From JBLHKE01 sp047619485 (GTDB taxonomy: Bacteria > Verrucomicrobiota > Verrucomicrobiia > Verrucomicrobiales > DEV007), in contig JBLHKE010000230.1 of assembly GCA_047619485.1 (NCBI GenBank), positions 1 through 10,418 of the forward strand: a stretch of DNA of 10,418 bases, written 5' to 3'. Shown here one piece after another: positions 1 to 7,255 of this stretch. Both the position numbers and the translations under genes were made by a program. Within the stretch, counting starts at the first letter, position 1. The number at the start of each line of letters is the position of its first letter. The notes below the pieces were generated by a model. It searched no databases. It was not told the DNA's origin and saw only the letters and a program-made list of their open reading frames with translations.

Positions 1-72
1 ATCAGAACGCGGGATCGAGCGACAACGAAGGCGAGATAAGGGCCAGGGTAGAAACAGGATCGGGTAAAACCG

Positions 73-92
73 AAAAAGAGCGAGCCCTCGCC
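73..92 (-). terminator. possible weak intrinsic terminator after the cysteine-synthase-like gene
   Basis: Read on the minus strand, a short inverted repeat (GCGA, loop GGGC, TCGC, with a possible closing G-U pair) is followed at once by a T-rich run (TCTTTTT). It lies about 80 bases downstream of the stop codon at 172-174, in the right orientation to end that transcript. The stem is only 4-5 bp, so it would be a weak terminator and may be chance. The rest of positions 1-171 shows no supportable gene. Confidence 0.3.
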
Positions 93-171
93 AAAACACA
101 GACTTAACACGTGACCAAGAAAGTGGGAGCTCGATCAAAATGATTTTCCCGACAGTCTCTGGAGCTTCAGT

Positions 172-1137
172 CTACGCCTCATCGCAGGCACGGAACGTCT
201 CGAACACTTTGTGCGAAAAATAGCGCTCCATCCGATCAGGAAATACCGTGACAATCTTCGCGCCCTCCGGCGCACTTTTGGCAGCCTTCAGCGCGGCTCC
301 CAGATTCAATCCCGAACTCGGCCCGACCGGAAATCCCTGGCGCCACAATTTCCGCGTCAGATCGAGGCACTCACAATCGCCGATCTCGATCTTTTCAAGT
401 CTGGTCGCCGACTCGCTCTCGGACCAGTCGTGAAACAACTGCGACACGCCATCGACGACCCCCGGCACATCGGAGCTGAACTTGAAACTACAGCACTCGA
501 TGTTGTCACCGAAGACCTCGTTCTCTCTCGGGATCGCCGCCACCGGTTTCACCGCACAGCCCGCCGTGTCAAAGGCCTCGTAGAGTCCCTGCAAGGTTCC
601 GCCGGTGCCGACGCCGCTCACCACTACGTCGACATAAGAGCTCGGGATCTGGGAAAGGATCTCCGGCCCGGTCCACAGCCGGTGCGCCTCGACATTGTCG
701 GGGTTGGAGAACTGCCGAGTGTGGAACCATCCATTCTCCTCAGCCGCCACCTCAGCCGCGCTCAAAACCTGGCTCATCCCACCACTGACACGCCGCACCT
801 CGCCGCCGTATGCCTGGATCATCAGGCTGCGCTCGTTGGTGGCAGACTCTGGAATGTAGGCGACGAACTTCAGCTGCATCTGCGCACAGGCCAGCGCGAG
901 GGCGATGCTGGTCGATCCACTTGACGCCTCGACTACCACACTGCCAGTCGAGATCACCCCACGCCGGCGCGCCTTTTCGAGGATGTGCCGCGCGATCCGA
1001 TCCTTGGTCGACCCGCTCGGGTTGAGGAACTCGAGCTTGCACCAAATTGGTGGTAGATCGGGTTCGAGTTGCACCGGCACCAACGGCGTTGGGGCGATTT
1101 TGTGAAGGTAGCACTCGCCGGCAGGTTGGTTTGGCAT
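172..1137 (-). CDS. PLP-dependent cysteine synthase family protein
   Basis: A 321-residue fold-type II PLP enzyme of the cysteine synthase / cystathionine beta-synthase family, expected in the cytosol and acting on serine- or cysteine-derived substrates. The Schiff-base lysine is K45 in the motif PSGSTKDR. The loop that is TSGNTG in classical O-acetylserine sulfhydrylases reads SSGSTS here (residues 72-77). The Gly-rich phosphate-binding loop GVGTGGT is at 175-181, and a late GPSSG motif lies near 272-276. Length matches the family. The SSGST variant recalls a CysK-like subgroup that includes cysteine desulfhydrases (Cds1-like), so CysK activity should not be assumed. ATG at 1137 places the first family motif at a normal distance; no strong Shine-Dalgarno precedes it. 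It is divergent from the oxidoreductase at 1224, with 86 bases between the start codons. The family call is firm; the substrate is not. Confidence 0.9.
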   Translation of the reverse strand: MPNQPAGECYLHKIAPTPLVPVQLEPDLPPIWCKLEFLNPSGSTKDRIARHILEKARRRGVISTGSVVVEASSGSTSIALALACAQMQLKFVAYIPESATNERSLMIQAYGGEVRRVSGGMSQVLSAAEVAAEENGWFHTRQFSNPDNVEAHRLWTGPEILSQIPSSYVDVVVSGVGTGGTLQGLYEAFDTAGCAVKPVAAIPRENEVFGDNIECCSFKFSSDVPGVVDGVSQLFHDWSESESATRLEKIEIGDCECLDLTRKLWRQGFPVGPSSGLNLGAALKAAKSAPEGAKIVTVFPDRMERYFSHKVFETFRACDEA

Positions 1138-1141
1138 CGGT

Positions 1142-1171
1142 ATTTCTCGGCTCGGCCCGCGGTCCAGTCAA
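1142..1171 (-). promoter_or_regulatory. possible sigma70-like promoter for the cysteine-synthase-like gene
   Basis: On the minus strand, TTGACT (1171-1166, five of six to TTGACA) is followed after 17-18 bases by a weak -10 (GAGAAA or AGAAAT). The ATG at 1137 begins only a few bases after this -10, which would give a leaderless or nearly leaderless transcript. The -10 match is poor, so this is only a suggestion. Confidence 0.2.
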
Positions 1172-1189
1172 CGCGAGTCAGCTTCAGGA

Positions 1190-1218
1190 TTGAGATTTCA
1201 CCCCCGATCGGCCATAAC
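1190..1218 (+). promoter_or_regulatory. candidate sigma70-like promoter for the Gfo/Idh/MocA gene
   Basis: TTGAGA (1190-1195, five of six to consensus) and CATAAC (1213-1218, four of six) are separated by exactly 17 bases. The start codon begins five bases after the -10, so transcription would begin at or within the ATG, giving a leaderless mRNA. This agrees with the lack of a Shine-Dalgarno before 1224. Not tested. Confidence 0.35.
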
Positions 1219-1223
1219 CGGGT

Positions 1224-2543
1224 ATGCAAACCAGTCCCCCCACCCGCCGCCAGTTCCTCAAAGCAAGCGCAGCCAGCGTATTCGCCTTCCAAATTGTTCC
1301 CAGCCGGGTCTTCGGAGCCAACGAGCGGGTCGCGGTCGCCAGTGTCGGCGTTGGCGGAAAAGGCGCGAGCGATGTTGCCGGCGCCAAGGGGGCCGGGGCA
1401 GACATCGTTGCCATGTGCGACGTGAATTCAATGACACTCGACAAGGCGCTCAAGAAATACCCGGGCGCCAAGGGCTACAGTGATTTTCGAAAGATGTTCG
1501 ATGAGATGGGCAAGAGCATCGACGCGGTCACGGTTTCCACCCCCGACCACATGCACTTCCACGCCGCGCTTGGCGCCATCCGCCGTGGCAAGCACGTCTA
1601 CTGCCAGAAACCGCTCACTCATTCGATCTGGGAGGCGCGCAAGCTGACCGAGGCCGCCGCCGAACACAAAGTCGTCACGCAGATGGGCAACCAGGCACAC
1701 GCTGGCGAGCCGATCCGCCGAGCCGTCGAATTGATTCGCGCTGGCGTGATCGGAAAAGTCACCGGAGTTCACGCCTGGACCAATCGTCCGATCTGGCCGC
1801 AGGGGATGACCGAGCGGCCACCAGAGCAGGCCACCCCCGGGCACCTCGACTGGGAACAATGGATCGGCCCCGCGCCGATGCGCCCTTACAACGGAGGCTA
1901 CGCGCCGTTCAAATGGCGTGGCTGGTGGGACTTTGGCACCGGGGCACTAGGCGACATGGGCTGCCACATCATGGACATGCCATTCTGGGCGCTGGATTTG
2001 AAATACCCGACCGGTGTCGAGGCGGTGCAACAGGGCAACAGCCTCGAGTCCGGTCCAAATCGTTCGACCGTCACCTACAAATTCGCTGCGGGAAAGTATA
2101 GCAAGGAACTTCCTTTCGTCTGGTACGACGGCGGCGCGATGCCCGAAGAAAGTGTCTTCGAGGGAACCATCATCAACGGCAAAAACGCAAAGAAGTTCGA
2201 CCTAATCGTGATCGGCGAAAAGGGCAAATTCCTCTTCAACCGCAGTAGCGAAAAATGGATGAGCTCGCCCGCAGGCCTACTCGAAGAGACCACTCCGGAC
2301 AAGACGATCCCGCGCGTCAAAAACGAAGATCAGGAATGGATCGACGCCATCCGTGGAACCGGACACGCACCGCTCTCCGGTTTCGATCAGTCTGGTCCGT
2401 TTACCGAAACCGTCCTACTCGGTAATCTCGCCATCCGGCTTGGAAAGAAGATCACTTGGGATGGACCAAACCTGAAAGCCACCAATGCCCCAGAAGCAGA
2501 CCACCTGATCCGCCGGAAGTATCGCAAAGGATGGGAGGTCTGA
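1224..2543 (+). CDS. Tat-exported Gfo/Idh/MocA family oxidoreductase
   Basis: A 439-residue NAD(P)-dependent sugar or polyol oxidoreductase of the Gfo/Idh/MocA family. The N-terminus carries a twin-arginine signal: RRQFLKAS at residues 8-15, then a hydrophobic stretch to about residue 30, so the folded, cofactor-loaded protein is probably exported. The Rossmann domain starts near residue 35 (VAVASVGVGGKG) and includes CDVN at 65-68 and STPDHMH at 105-111. The usual catalytic EKP motif is QKP (128-130) here; I believe this variant is common in planctomycete and verrucomicrobial paralogs. A C-terminal-domain motif, GDMGCHIMD, lies near residues 241-250. The substrate cannot be told from sequence. 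The start is set by the Tat motif beginning seven residues in; no Shine-Dalgarno is visible. The stop overlaps the next start by one base (TGATG), so the downstream membrane protein is probably made with it. Confidence 0.92.
   Translation: MQTSPPTRRQFLKASAASVFAFQIVPSRVFGANERVAVASVGVGGKGASDVAGAKGAGADIVAMCDVNSMTLDKALKKYPGAKGYSDFRKMFDEMGKSIDAVTVSTPDHMHFHAALGAIRRGKHVYCQKPLTHSIWEARKLTEAAAEHKVVTQMGNQAHAGEPIRRAVELIRAGVIGKVTGVHAWTNRPIWPQGMTERPPEQATPGHLDWEQWIGPAPMRPYNGGYAPFKWRGWWDFGTGALGDMGCHIMDMPFWALDLKYPTGVEAVQQGNSLESGPNRSTVTYKFAAGKYSKELPFVWYDGGAMPEESVFEGTIINGKNAKKFDLIVIGEKGKFLFNRSSEKWMSSPAGLLEETTPDKTIPRVKNEDQEWIDAIRGTGHAPLSGFDQSGPFTETVLLGNLAIRLGKKITWDGPNLKATNAPEADHLIRRKYRKGWEV
2533..2538 (+). promoter_or_regulatory. 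Shine-Dalgarno for the small membrane protein
   Basis: GGGAGG ends four bases before the ATG at 2543 and lies inside the last codons of the oxidoreductase gene. It is the clearest ribosome binding site in the window, and it selects 2543 over the longer in-frame start at 2456. Confidence 0.6.
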
Positions 2544-2953
2544 TGGACAATGAAGCAATCACACAGCGCCTGGAGAACCTTGAAGCGCAGAACCGCCAAC
2601 TGTGTTTTGCCGTCTGCGCCACGATCACCTCCATCTGCGCAGCTCTCGGGATCTGGAATCTCTACCAGGCACTAGCGATCCCAAAATTCTCCGAGATCTT
2701 CGACCAGATGCTCAATGGTAAAGCCCTGCCGGCTCTCAGTACAGCTGTCCTCAACCATTCGACCGGGCTCATCAGCTTAGCCCTCGTCCTCCCGCTCGCC
2801 GCCATCGGAATTTTCCTCGGCCGGGGGCGCAAGGTATCCAGCCTCTGGCTGTTGATCGGGATCCTGCTAGCGATTTTCCTCCAACTCGTCGTGACGCGCT
2901 TCGCCCTTTGGGTTCCGCTCACCCAGATCATCAGCGACATGTCTTCGCCCTGA
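2543..2953 (+). CDS. small three-helix membrane protein, function unknown
   Basis: A 136-residue protein I do not recognise. It starts with a short polar, probably amphipathic segment (MDNEAITQRLENLEAQNRQ) that could form a brief coiled coil. Three hydrophobic segments follow, at roughly residues 20-42, 72-92 and 97-120, so it is predicted to be an inner-membrane protein. A longer reading frame starts at 2456, but its first 29 codons lie inside the oxidoreductase gene in another frame and look non-coding. ATG 2543 has a Shine-Dalgarno and a TGATG overlap with the upstream stop, typical of translational coupling. A role linked to the exported oxidoreductase is inferred only from this arrangement. 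Confidence 0.75.
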   Translation: MDNEAITQRLENLEAQNRQLCFAVCATITSICAALGIWNLYQALAIPKFSEIFDQMLNGKALPALSTAVLNHSTGLISLALVLPLAAIGIFLGRGRKVSSLWLLIGILLAIFLQLVVTRFALWVPLTQIISDMSSP

Positions 2954-3023
2954 TCCGATCACTTCTCAGCCTCCGAATTTTCAGATAGGATAAGGCCATC
3001 AAACGGATCCTCGCATTCCAAGC

Positions 3024-3052
3024 TTGATCTACCATCCAACTTCCGCGATACA
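3024..3052 (+). promoter_or_regulatory. possible promoter for the ROK kinase gene
   Basis: TTGATC (3024-3029) and GATACA (3047-3052) are separated by 17 bases. Eight bases after the -10 comes the GTG start at 3061, which would again give an almost leaderless message, consistent with the absence of a Shine-Dalgarno. The -10 matches only three of six consensus positions. The remaining bases of the 107-base gap after 2953 show nothing clear. Confidence 0.2.
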
Positions 3053-3060
3053 CTGCACCT

Positions 3061-4107
3061 GTGAGCAAAAAGAAATCCACCGCTAAAAAGAAATCCGCCC
3101 CTGCTAAGTTTTACGTCGGCCTAGACATTGGCGGGAGCACCGTCAAGTCTGCCGTCGTCGACAACAAGGGCAAGCAGGTCGGCCGGATGTATGAGGTTCC
3201 CAGCCTCGTCGACCAGGGATTTAAGAAGACGTTCTCCCAGATGACGGAATCATTCGACCTCTTGCTCGCGGACAACGGCATCAAGAAGAGCCAGGTCGGC
3301 GGCATCGGCATGGACGTGCCAGCCCCTTCGTGCGATGGCGTTATCTGGGGACAGGCAAATCTCAATAGCGACTGGGTCGGCGTCAACGTGCGCGACGCCT
3401 TCGCCAAAGACATCAAGAAGAAGGTGTTCATGACCAACGACGGCAGCGCCGCCGCCTACGGCGAATACGCACTGCGCCGCCGCAAGATCAAAGGGATGCT
3501 ATTCTGTGCCCCGGGCACCGGGCTCGCCGGCGGGCTGATCCTCGAGAACGGCGACATCTTCGAGGGGTGCAACGGCCTCGCGCTTGAGATCGGCCACGTC
3601 TCATCACCTTTCCGCGAGAACGGCAAGCTACCCAAGTGTAGCTGCGGTAAGAAAGGCTGCGTCGAAGCCAACGTCTCACTCGTCGCCCTGCGGCGCCAGC
3701 TCGCAGCGAAACTCAAGCAGCCGAAATACAAGAACCACTCGCTCAACAAAGAGCGGCTCAACATCAAGGCGAAGGCGTTCAAGCTGCGCGATCTCGCTGA
3801 TGCCGGCGACAAGATGGCACTCGAAATTTTTGATCACCAGGGATTCGTGCTCGGCTACGCGCTCGGCGACCAGGCGCACGAACTCAACCCAGAAGTCATC
3901 GTCATCGGCGGCGGCCTCTCCGAGAGCAGCTTCCGCGAGACGTTCATGAAATCGATCAAGCGTGGTTTCGCCGAGCGCGCGCTGCCGTCCTACCAGAAAA
4001 GCCCGCTCAAACCGCACAAGCCGACGATCGCTTTCGAGTGGGCGATCGGCGGAGATGCGGGCGCGGCGCTCGGAGTGGCACTGAAGGCTCGCGACGTCTA
4101 CTCGTAA
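3061..4107 (+). CDS. ROK family sugar kinase (glucokinase-like)
   Basis: A 348-residue kinase of the ROK family, which phosphorylates glucose or related hexoses with ATP (or another phosphoryl donor) in the cytosol. The N-terminal phosphate-binding motif DIGGSTVK is at residues 22-29. The likely catalytic base is D127 in TNDGSAAAYGE. The second glycine-rich loop is PGTGLAGG, near 151-158. The ROK zinc site is complete: H179 in EIGH, then C193, C195 and C200 in CSCGKKGC, with E202 following. VIVIGGGLSES near 279-289 is the C-terminal nucleotide-side motif. A Lys-rich, probably disordered tail (MSKKKSTAKKKSAPAK) precedes the fold. The start codon is GTG at 3061; no Shine-Dalgarno is visible. 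There is no DNA-binding domain, so it is a kinase and not a NagC/XylR-type repressor. Glucokinase is the likeliest role, but ROK substrates vary. Confidence 0.9.
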   Translation: MSKKKSTAKKKSAPAKFYVGLDIGGSTVKSAVVDNKGKQVGRMYEVPSLVDQGFKKTFSQMTESFDLLLADNGIKKSQVGGIGMDVPAPSCDGVIWGQANLNSDWVGVNVRDAFAKDIKKKVFMTNDGSAAAYGEYALRRRKIKGMLFCAPGTGLAGGLILENGDIFEGCNGLALEIGHVSSPFRENGKLPKCSCGKKGCVEANVSLVALRRQLAAKLKQPKYKNHSLNKERLNIKAKAFKLRDLADAGDKMALEIFDHQGFVLGYALGDQAHELNPEVIVIGGGLSESSFRETFMKSIKRGFAERALPSYQKSPLKPHKPTIAFEWAIGGDAGAALGVALKARDVYS

Positions 4108-4132
4108 CATCGACGCGCGGAACGCTTCGATG
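4108..4132 (+). terminator. hairpin right after the ROK kinase stop codon
   Basis: CATCGA at 4108-4113 pairs with TCGATG at 4127-4132. Inside, after one mismatch, GCG pairs with CGC around a five-base loop. It begins on the base after the stop codon, which suggests a 3'-end structure. There is no T-run, so intrinsic termination is doubtful; it could stabilise the mRNA end. Confidence 0.25.
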
Positions 4133-4307
4133 AAAGGCGCTTCCGTGCGGGGTCGAGCCACTACAGAAGCGTGCGGCGGCGCTGCCTGCTGTACTCCAGT
4201 TTCTATGAATCATCGGGCTCGATCGGCCAGATGAATGACAAGCGCACCTCCTGCTTCATCCGCGCGGTCTTTCAATAGGTTTATTCTTGCTGGCCTTTTA
4301 AACCGAG

Positions 4308-4329
4308 CGGTCATGAATAGGCATGACCG
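4308..4329. repeat. perfect 8-bp inverted repeat with 6-nt loop
   Basis: CGGTCATG (4308-4315) and CATGACCG (4322-4329) are exact reverse complements separated by AATAGG. No T-run follows on either strand, so it is not a standard intrinsic terminator. It could be an operator for a dimeric regulator or a structured RNA element. It sits about 200 bases upstream of the adaptor gene. Confidence 0.6.
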
Positions 4330-4411
4330 TCCGCGCCAGGTCGCGCATATGTGTTGGGTATCAGAGTTTTCCGTCACCCTCTCCAGCTTCTGCCATTGCA
4401 CTAGCTATTTC

Positions 4412-4435
4412 AGCAAACTTGACTTCTAAGTTGCT
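4412..4435. repeat. imperfect inverted repeat upstream of the adaptor gene
   Basis: AGC, a bulged A, then AACTT (4412-4420) pairs with AAGTT followed by GCT (4428-4435) around a seven-base loop. That is eight base pairs with one bulge. There is no adjoining T-run. It lies about 95 bases before the ATG at 4530 and may be an operator or a 5'-leader structure. Confidence 0.35.
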
Positions 4436-4529
4436 AACCCAGAGGCAATTCCCAGTAGCACCTATGCGCCTTCAATGGTAGATTCAGCGCTCGTGCCTCC
4501 TTCCCGAGACTAACGAAGACCAACTAATT

Positions 4530-6017
4530 ATGAAACCAGACGGAGTAATCAAGACCCTACTACAATTGTGTACCGCTGCGGCGATCATCGCTGCACCGAC
4601 CACCTCTACCTTCGCCCAAGATGCGGCAAAGAAACCGGCAGCCAAGCAAGTTGCTAAAAAAGCTCCCACACCGCCAAAACCGATCACGGAGGTGAAGAAG
4701 GAAGATTTCCGGGTAGTCGTCACACTCCCCGCAGTGTTCGAGGGCACCAAGCTGACCCCCGTCACGATCGAGCCGAAAGAGTGGATTGATCTCACCGTCA
4801 AATCAGCTGTCCCGCACGGCACCCGCGTTCAAAAAGGCACGCGCCTTGTCGAACTCGACCTCAAGACTCTCGAAGACCAGGTCATCGCCCTCGAAACTGC
4901 CTCACAGAGTTCGAGGCTCACCCTACAGGCAACGATCGACGGCCTCGAGAACCTCGAGCAGACGAACCCGATGGATCTCACGGCGGCCAACCAGGCAAAA
5001 CGCCAGGCGGACGAGGCGCTCGATCGCTGGCTCAAACTAGGACGCGATCGCGAAGTCGAGACCTACAAGCGCAGCCTGGAGTCTTCCAAGCGGTCGCTCG
5101 AATACGCGCAGGAGGAACTCAACCAATTGAAGCAGATGTATGACGAAGACGATCTCACCGAAGAGACCGAGGAGATCATTCTCAAGCGGGCCGAACGAGG
5201 AGCGGAGCAAGCGACGTACTACCTGAAACGCGCGCAGCAATCTTACGATTACGCGATGAAATCCACACTCCCGCGCCAGCACCAGCAAACACTCGATGCA
5301 CACAAGCGCGCCACCCTCAATCACGACCTCGCCGTCCGCGCCATCCCCCGCGTGCTCGCGCTCAAGCGATTGGAAGTTGCCAAGGCGAAAGAAGACACCA
5401 AAAAAGCGGCCAAAAAACTCGCCGACTTAAAGCGCGACCTAGCGGTTCTCAAGGACATCACCAGCCCAAGTGACGGCATCGTCTACTACGGTCAGTCGGT
5501 GCTTGGAAATTGGACGAGCGCGGCGGAGGCCAAGAAGTTGGTGACGGGTGGAAAGATCACCCCAAAGAGTATCTTCATGACCATCGTCCACGACGGCTTG
5601 CGCGTCAGCACCTCTATCCCCGAAGACAAGCTGGCGATCCTCAAGGCCGGCGCGAAAGGTTACGTCATCCCAGTCTCGAACCCGCTGATGCGCCTGCCGA
5701 CCCAGCTAGGGAAAATCAACTACTCGACTTCCCCGCTCGGGTTCAAAACCAGCTGTAACATCGAAGCACCCGAGAACGCCAACCTCTTCCCTGGAATGAA
5801 GGCAAGTGTGTCGTTTACGATCGCGGATCGCAAAGGCGTCATCACGGTGCCCGTCTCGTCGATCTCACGCGATGGCAACAAGACCTTCGTCCACCTCGCC
5901 AAAGAAGGTGCCGATCCAGAGAGGCACGAGGTGAAACTCGCCGAGACTGACGGCAAGAAGATTGTCGTCCTCAAAGGTCTCAACGAGAAAGACAAAGTAC
6001 TCACCGTCGCCCCATGA
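4530..6017 (+). CDS. HlyD-like periplasmic adaptor (membrane fusion protein)
   Basis: A 495-residue adaptor of the HlyD / RND membrane-fusion type, which normally bridges an inner-membrane pump and an outer-membrane channel. Residues 1-29 look like a Sec signal peptide ending TFA before QD. C14 does not sit in a lipobox, so it is probably not a lipoprotein. A Lys/Ala/Pro-rich linker covers about 31-55. The first half of a lipoyl-like domain (VPHGTRVQKGTRLVELD) is near 92-108. A long, highly charged alpha-helical hairpin spans roughly 110-305. The second lipoyl half (SPSDGIVYYG) is near 312-321, and beta-barrel and membrane-proximal domains follow, with NLFPGMKASV late in the chain. The helical hairpin is long for the family. 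No pump or outer-membrane channel is encoded in the window. The stop overlaps the next start (ATGA), so the true partner may be the downstream secreted repeat protein. Confidence 0.85.
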   Translation: MKPDGVIKTLLQLCTAAAIIAAPTTSTFAQDAAKKPAAKQVAKKAPTPPKPITEVKKEDFRVVVTLPAVFEGTKLTPVTIEPKEWIDLTVKSAVPHGTRVQKGTRLVELDLKTLEDQVIALETASQSSRLTLQATIDGLENLEQTNPMDLTAANQAKRQADEALDRWLKLGRDREVETYKRSLESSKRSLEYAQEELNQLKQMYDEDDLTEETEEIILKRAERGAEQATYYLKRAQQSYDYAMKSTLPRQHQQTLDAHKRATLNHDLAVRAIPRVLALKRLEVAKAKEDTKKAAKKLADLKRDLAVLKDITSPSDGIVYYGQSVLGNWTSAAEAKKLVTGGKITPKSIFMTIVHDGLRVSTSIPEDKLAILKAGAKGYVIPVSNPLMRLPTQLGKINYSTSPLGFKTSCNIEAPENANLFPGMKASVSFTIADRKGVITVPVSSISRDGNKTFVHLAKEGADPERHEVKLAETDGKKIVVLKGLNEKDKVLTVAP

Positions 6018-7198
6018 GATCTGGCCTCGTCACCACAGTCGCTCTCGCAGCCACGCTCGCCTTCGCCCTGCCCGTGAGCGGGAAGAAAAAGTGGGCCGAG
6101 ACCACTCCGGTTCCGGTCACGCCTGAGAACATCGATTCAGCGATCCGACGCGGCGCCGATTTCCTGATCACCGATCAGAACAAGAACGGCTCGTGGGGCA
6201 GCGCGACCCGCACGAAAGACCTCAATATCTACGCCTCGATCCCGGGCTCGCACCATGCCTTCCAAGCCGCCTGCACTGCCATGGCCGTCGAGGCTCTGTG
6301 GGAGTCGGGACTGGCTGGGAGCAATCCCGCCGTCCAGCAATCGATCGACCGTGGTGAAGCCTACCTGTTCGAGAAACTCGAGCGCGTGCGGCGCGCTGAC
6401 CAGACCGCGATCTACAACGTCTGGACCCACGCCTACGCCATCCAGTGCCTCGCGAGGATGTCGCTGGAGAAAGCCGATGACAAGGAGCGCCAACAGCGCA
6501 TCAAGGAGCTGATCGCCAACCAAATCGATCGGCTACGACGCTATGAATCAGTCGATGGTGGTTGGGGATATTACGACTTCCGCTACGGGACGAAGCGCCC
6601 GTCATCTTCCTCGACGAGCTTCGTGTCGGCCGCCGCCCTAGTCGCATTCCACGATGCCGAGCAGGCTGGTTTCGACGTGCCCCAAGACATGAAGGATCGG
6701 GCAATCGCATCGATCCAGCGCCAGCGGAAAAAAAACAACACCTATGTCTACGCGGAGCCGCACAAGATGCGCCCGATGGGTAGCATCAACCGCGCAGGCG
6801 GTAGCCTCGGGCGATCGCAGGCCTGCAACATCGCTCTTCGCCTCCACGGTGACGAGACCATCACCGACGTCGTGCTCGACGAGTGGCTCAACCGCCTGAC
6901 CGCCCGCAACGGGTGGCTCGACATCGGCCGCAAGCGCCCGCGCCCACACGAGTCCTGGTTCGCAGTTGCCGGTTACTTCTTCTACTTCGGTCACTACTAC
7001 GCCGCGCGTTGCATTGACGACCTACCGGTCGAAACCGACGTGGAGAAGGCACTGGTGAAGCGCCAGCAAGATCAGCTAGCAGCCATTCTTTTGCGGCTTC
7101 AGGAGAAAGATGGATCTTGGTGGGACTTTCCATTTTACGACTACCACCAACCCTACGGCACCGCCTTCGCGATCATATCGCTGGTGAAGTGCAAGTAA
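6014..7198 (+). CDS. secreted prenyltransferase/squalene-oxidase-repeat protein
   Basis: A 394-residue protein with an alpha/alpha-toroid fold like squalene-hopene cyclase, but secreted. The N-terminus (MRSGLVTTVALAATLAFALPVSG) is a probable Sec signal peptide. QW-like repeat cores are visible: NGSWG at residues 58-62, DGGWG at 181-185, NGW at 299-301 and DGSWWDF at 366-372. The DxDD motif of class II terpene cyclases is absent, as is the thioester motif of complement-like TED domains, so cyclase activity is not supported; ligand or protein binding is more likely. The start is fixed by the ATGA overlap with the adaptor gene and by the signal peptide; there is no Shine-Dalgarno, which suggests termination-reinitiation. 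The 57 bases between its stop and the convergent CRTAC1 gene hold only very short palindromes and no clear terminator. Confidence 0.8.
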   Translation: MRSGLVTTVALAATLAFALPVSGKKKWAETTPVPVTPENIDSAIRRGADFLITDQNKNGSWGSATRTKDLNIYASIPGSHHAFQAACTAMAVEALWESGLAGSNPAVQQSIDRGEAYLFEKLERVRRADQTAIYNVWTHAYAIQCLARMSLEKADDKERQQRIKELIANQIDRLRRYESVDGGWGYYDFRYGTKRPSSSSTSFVSAAALVAFHDAEQAGFDVPQDMKDRAIASIQRQRKKNNTYVYAEPHKMRPMGSINRAGGSLGRSQACNIALRLHGDETITDVVLDEWLNRLTARNGWLDIGRKRPRPHESWFAVAGYFFYFGHYYAARCIDDLPVETDVEKALVKRQQDQLAAILLRLQEKDGSWWDFPFYDYHQPYGTAFAIISLVKCK

Positions 7199-7255
7199 GA
7201 GAGAAGTGTCGGTTTGCCGAGTCTAGGCTAGTTTGCGAATGCCGCCCCCGAAGAC

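Larger units (their letters stand above)
4108..4529. other. 422-base stretch without a recognisable gene
   Basis: This is the longest non-coding stretch in the window. Short open frames exist on both strands (4235-4429 on plus, 4210-4401 on minus), but neither has recognisable protein features or a good start, and they overlap each other. The stretch is more AT-rich toward its 3' half than the flanking genes. It holds three inverted repeats (4108-4132, 4308-4329, 4412-4435) and should contain the promoter of the adaptor gene at 4530, although no convincing -35/-10 pair was found. Confidence 0.6.

Noticed and set aside
211..924. 237-codon open frame on the plus strand
   Set aside because: It is antisense to the cysteine-synthase-family gene, which has clear catalytic motifs. 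The predicted protein is Arg-rich and has no family features.
2456..2542. Upstream start for the small membrane protein
   Set aside because: The extra 29 residues overlap the oxidoreductase gene and are Pro/Arg-rich without conserved look. The ATG at 2543 has a Shine-Dalgarno and a TGATG coupling.
4210..4429. Small overlapping frames on both strands in the gene-free stretch
   Set aside because: Neither encodes recognisable protein features, both lack ribosome binding sites, and each is about 63 codons, easily expected by chance.
6014..7198. Squalene-hopene cyclase (hopanoid synthesis)
   Set aside because: Only the repeat fold is shared. The DxDD catalytic motif is missing, the protein is much shorter than the roughly 650-residue cyclases, and it carries a secretion signal.
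7199..7255. Terminator between the convergent genes
   Set aside because: Only a 4-bp hairpin (TCGG/CCGA) and a CTAG palindrome are present, with no T-run on either strand.
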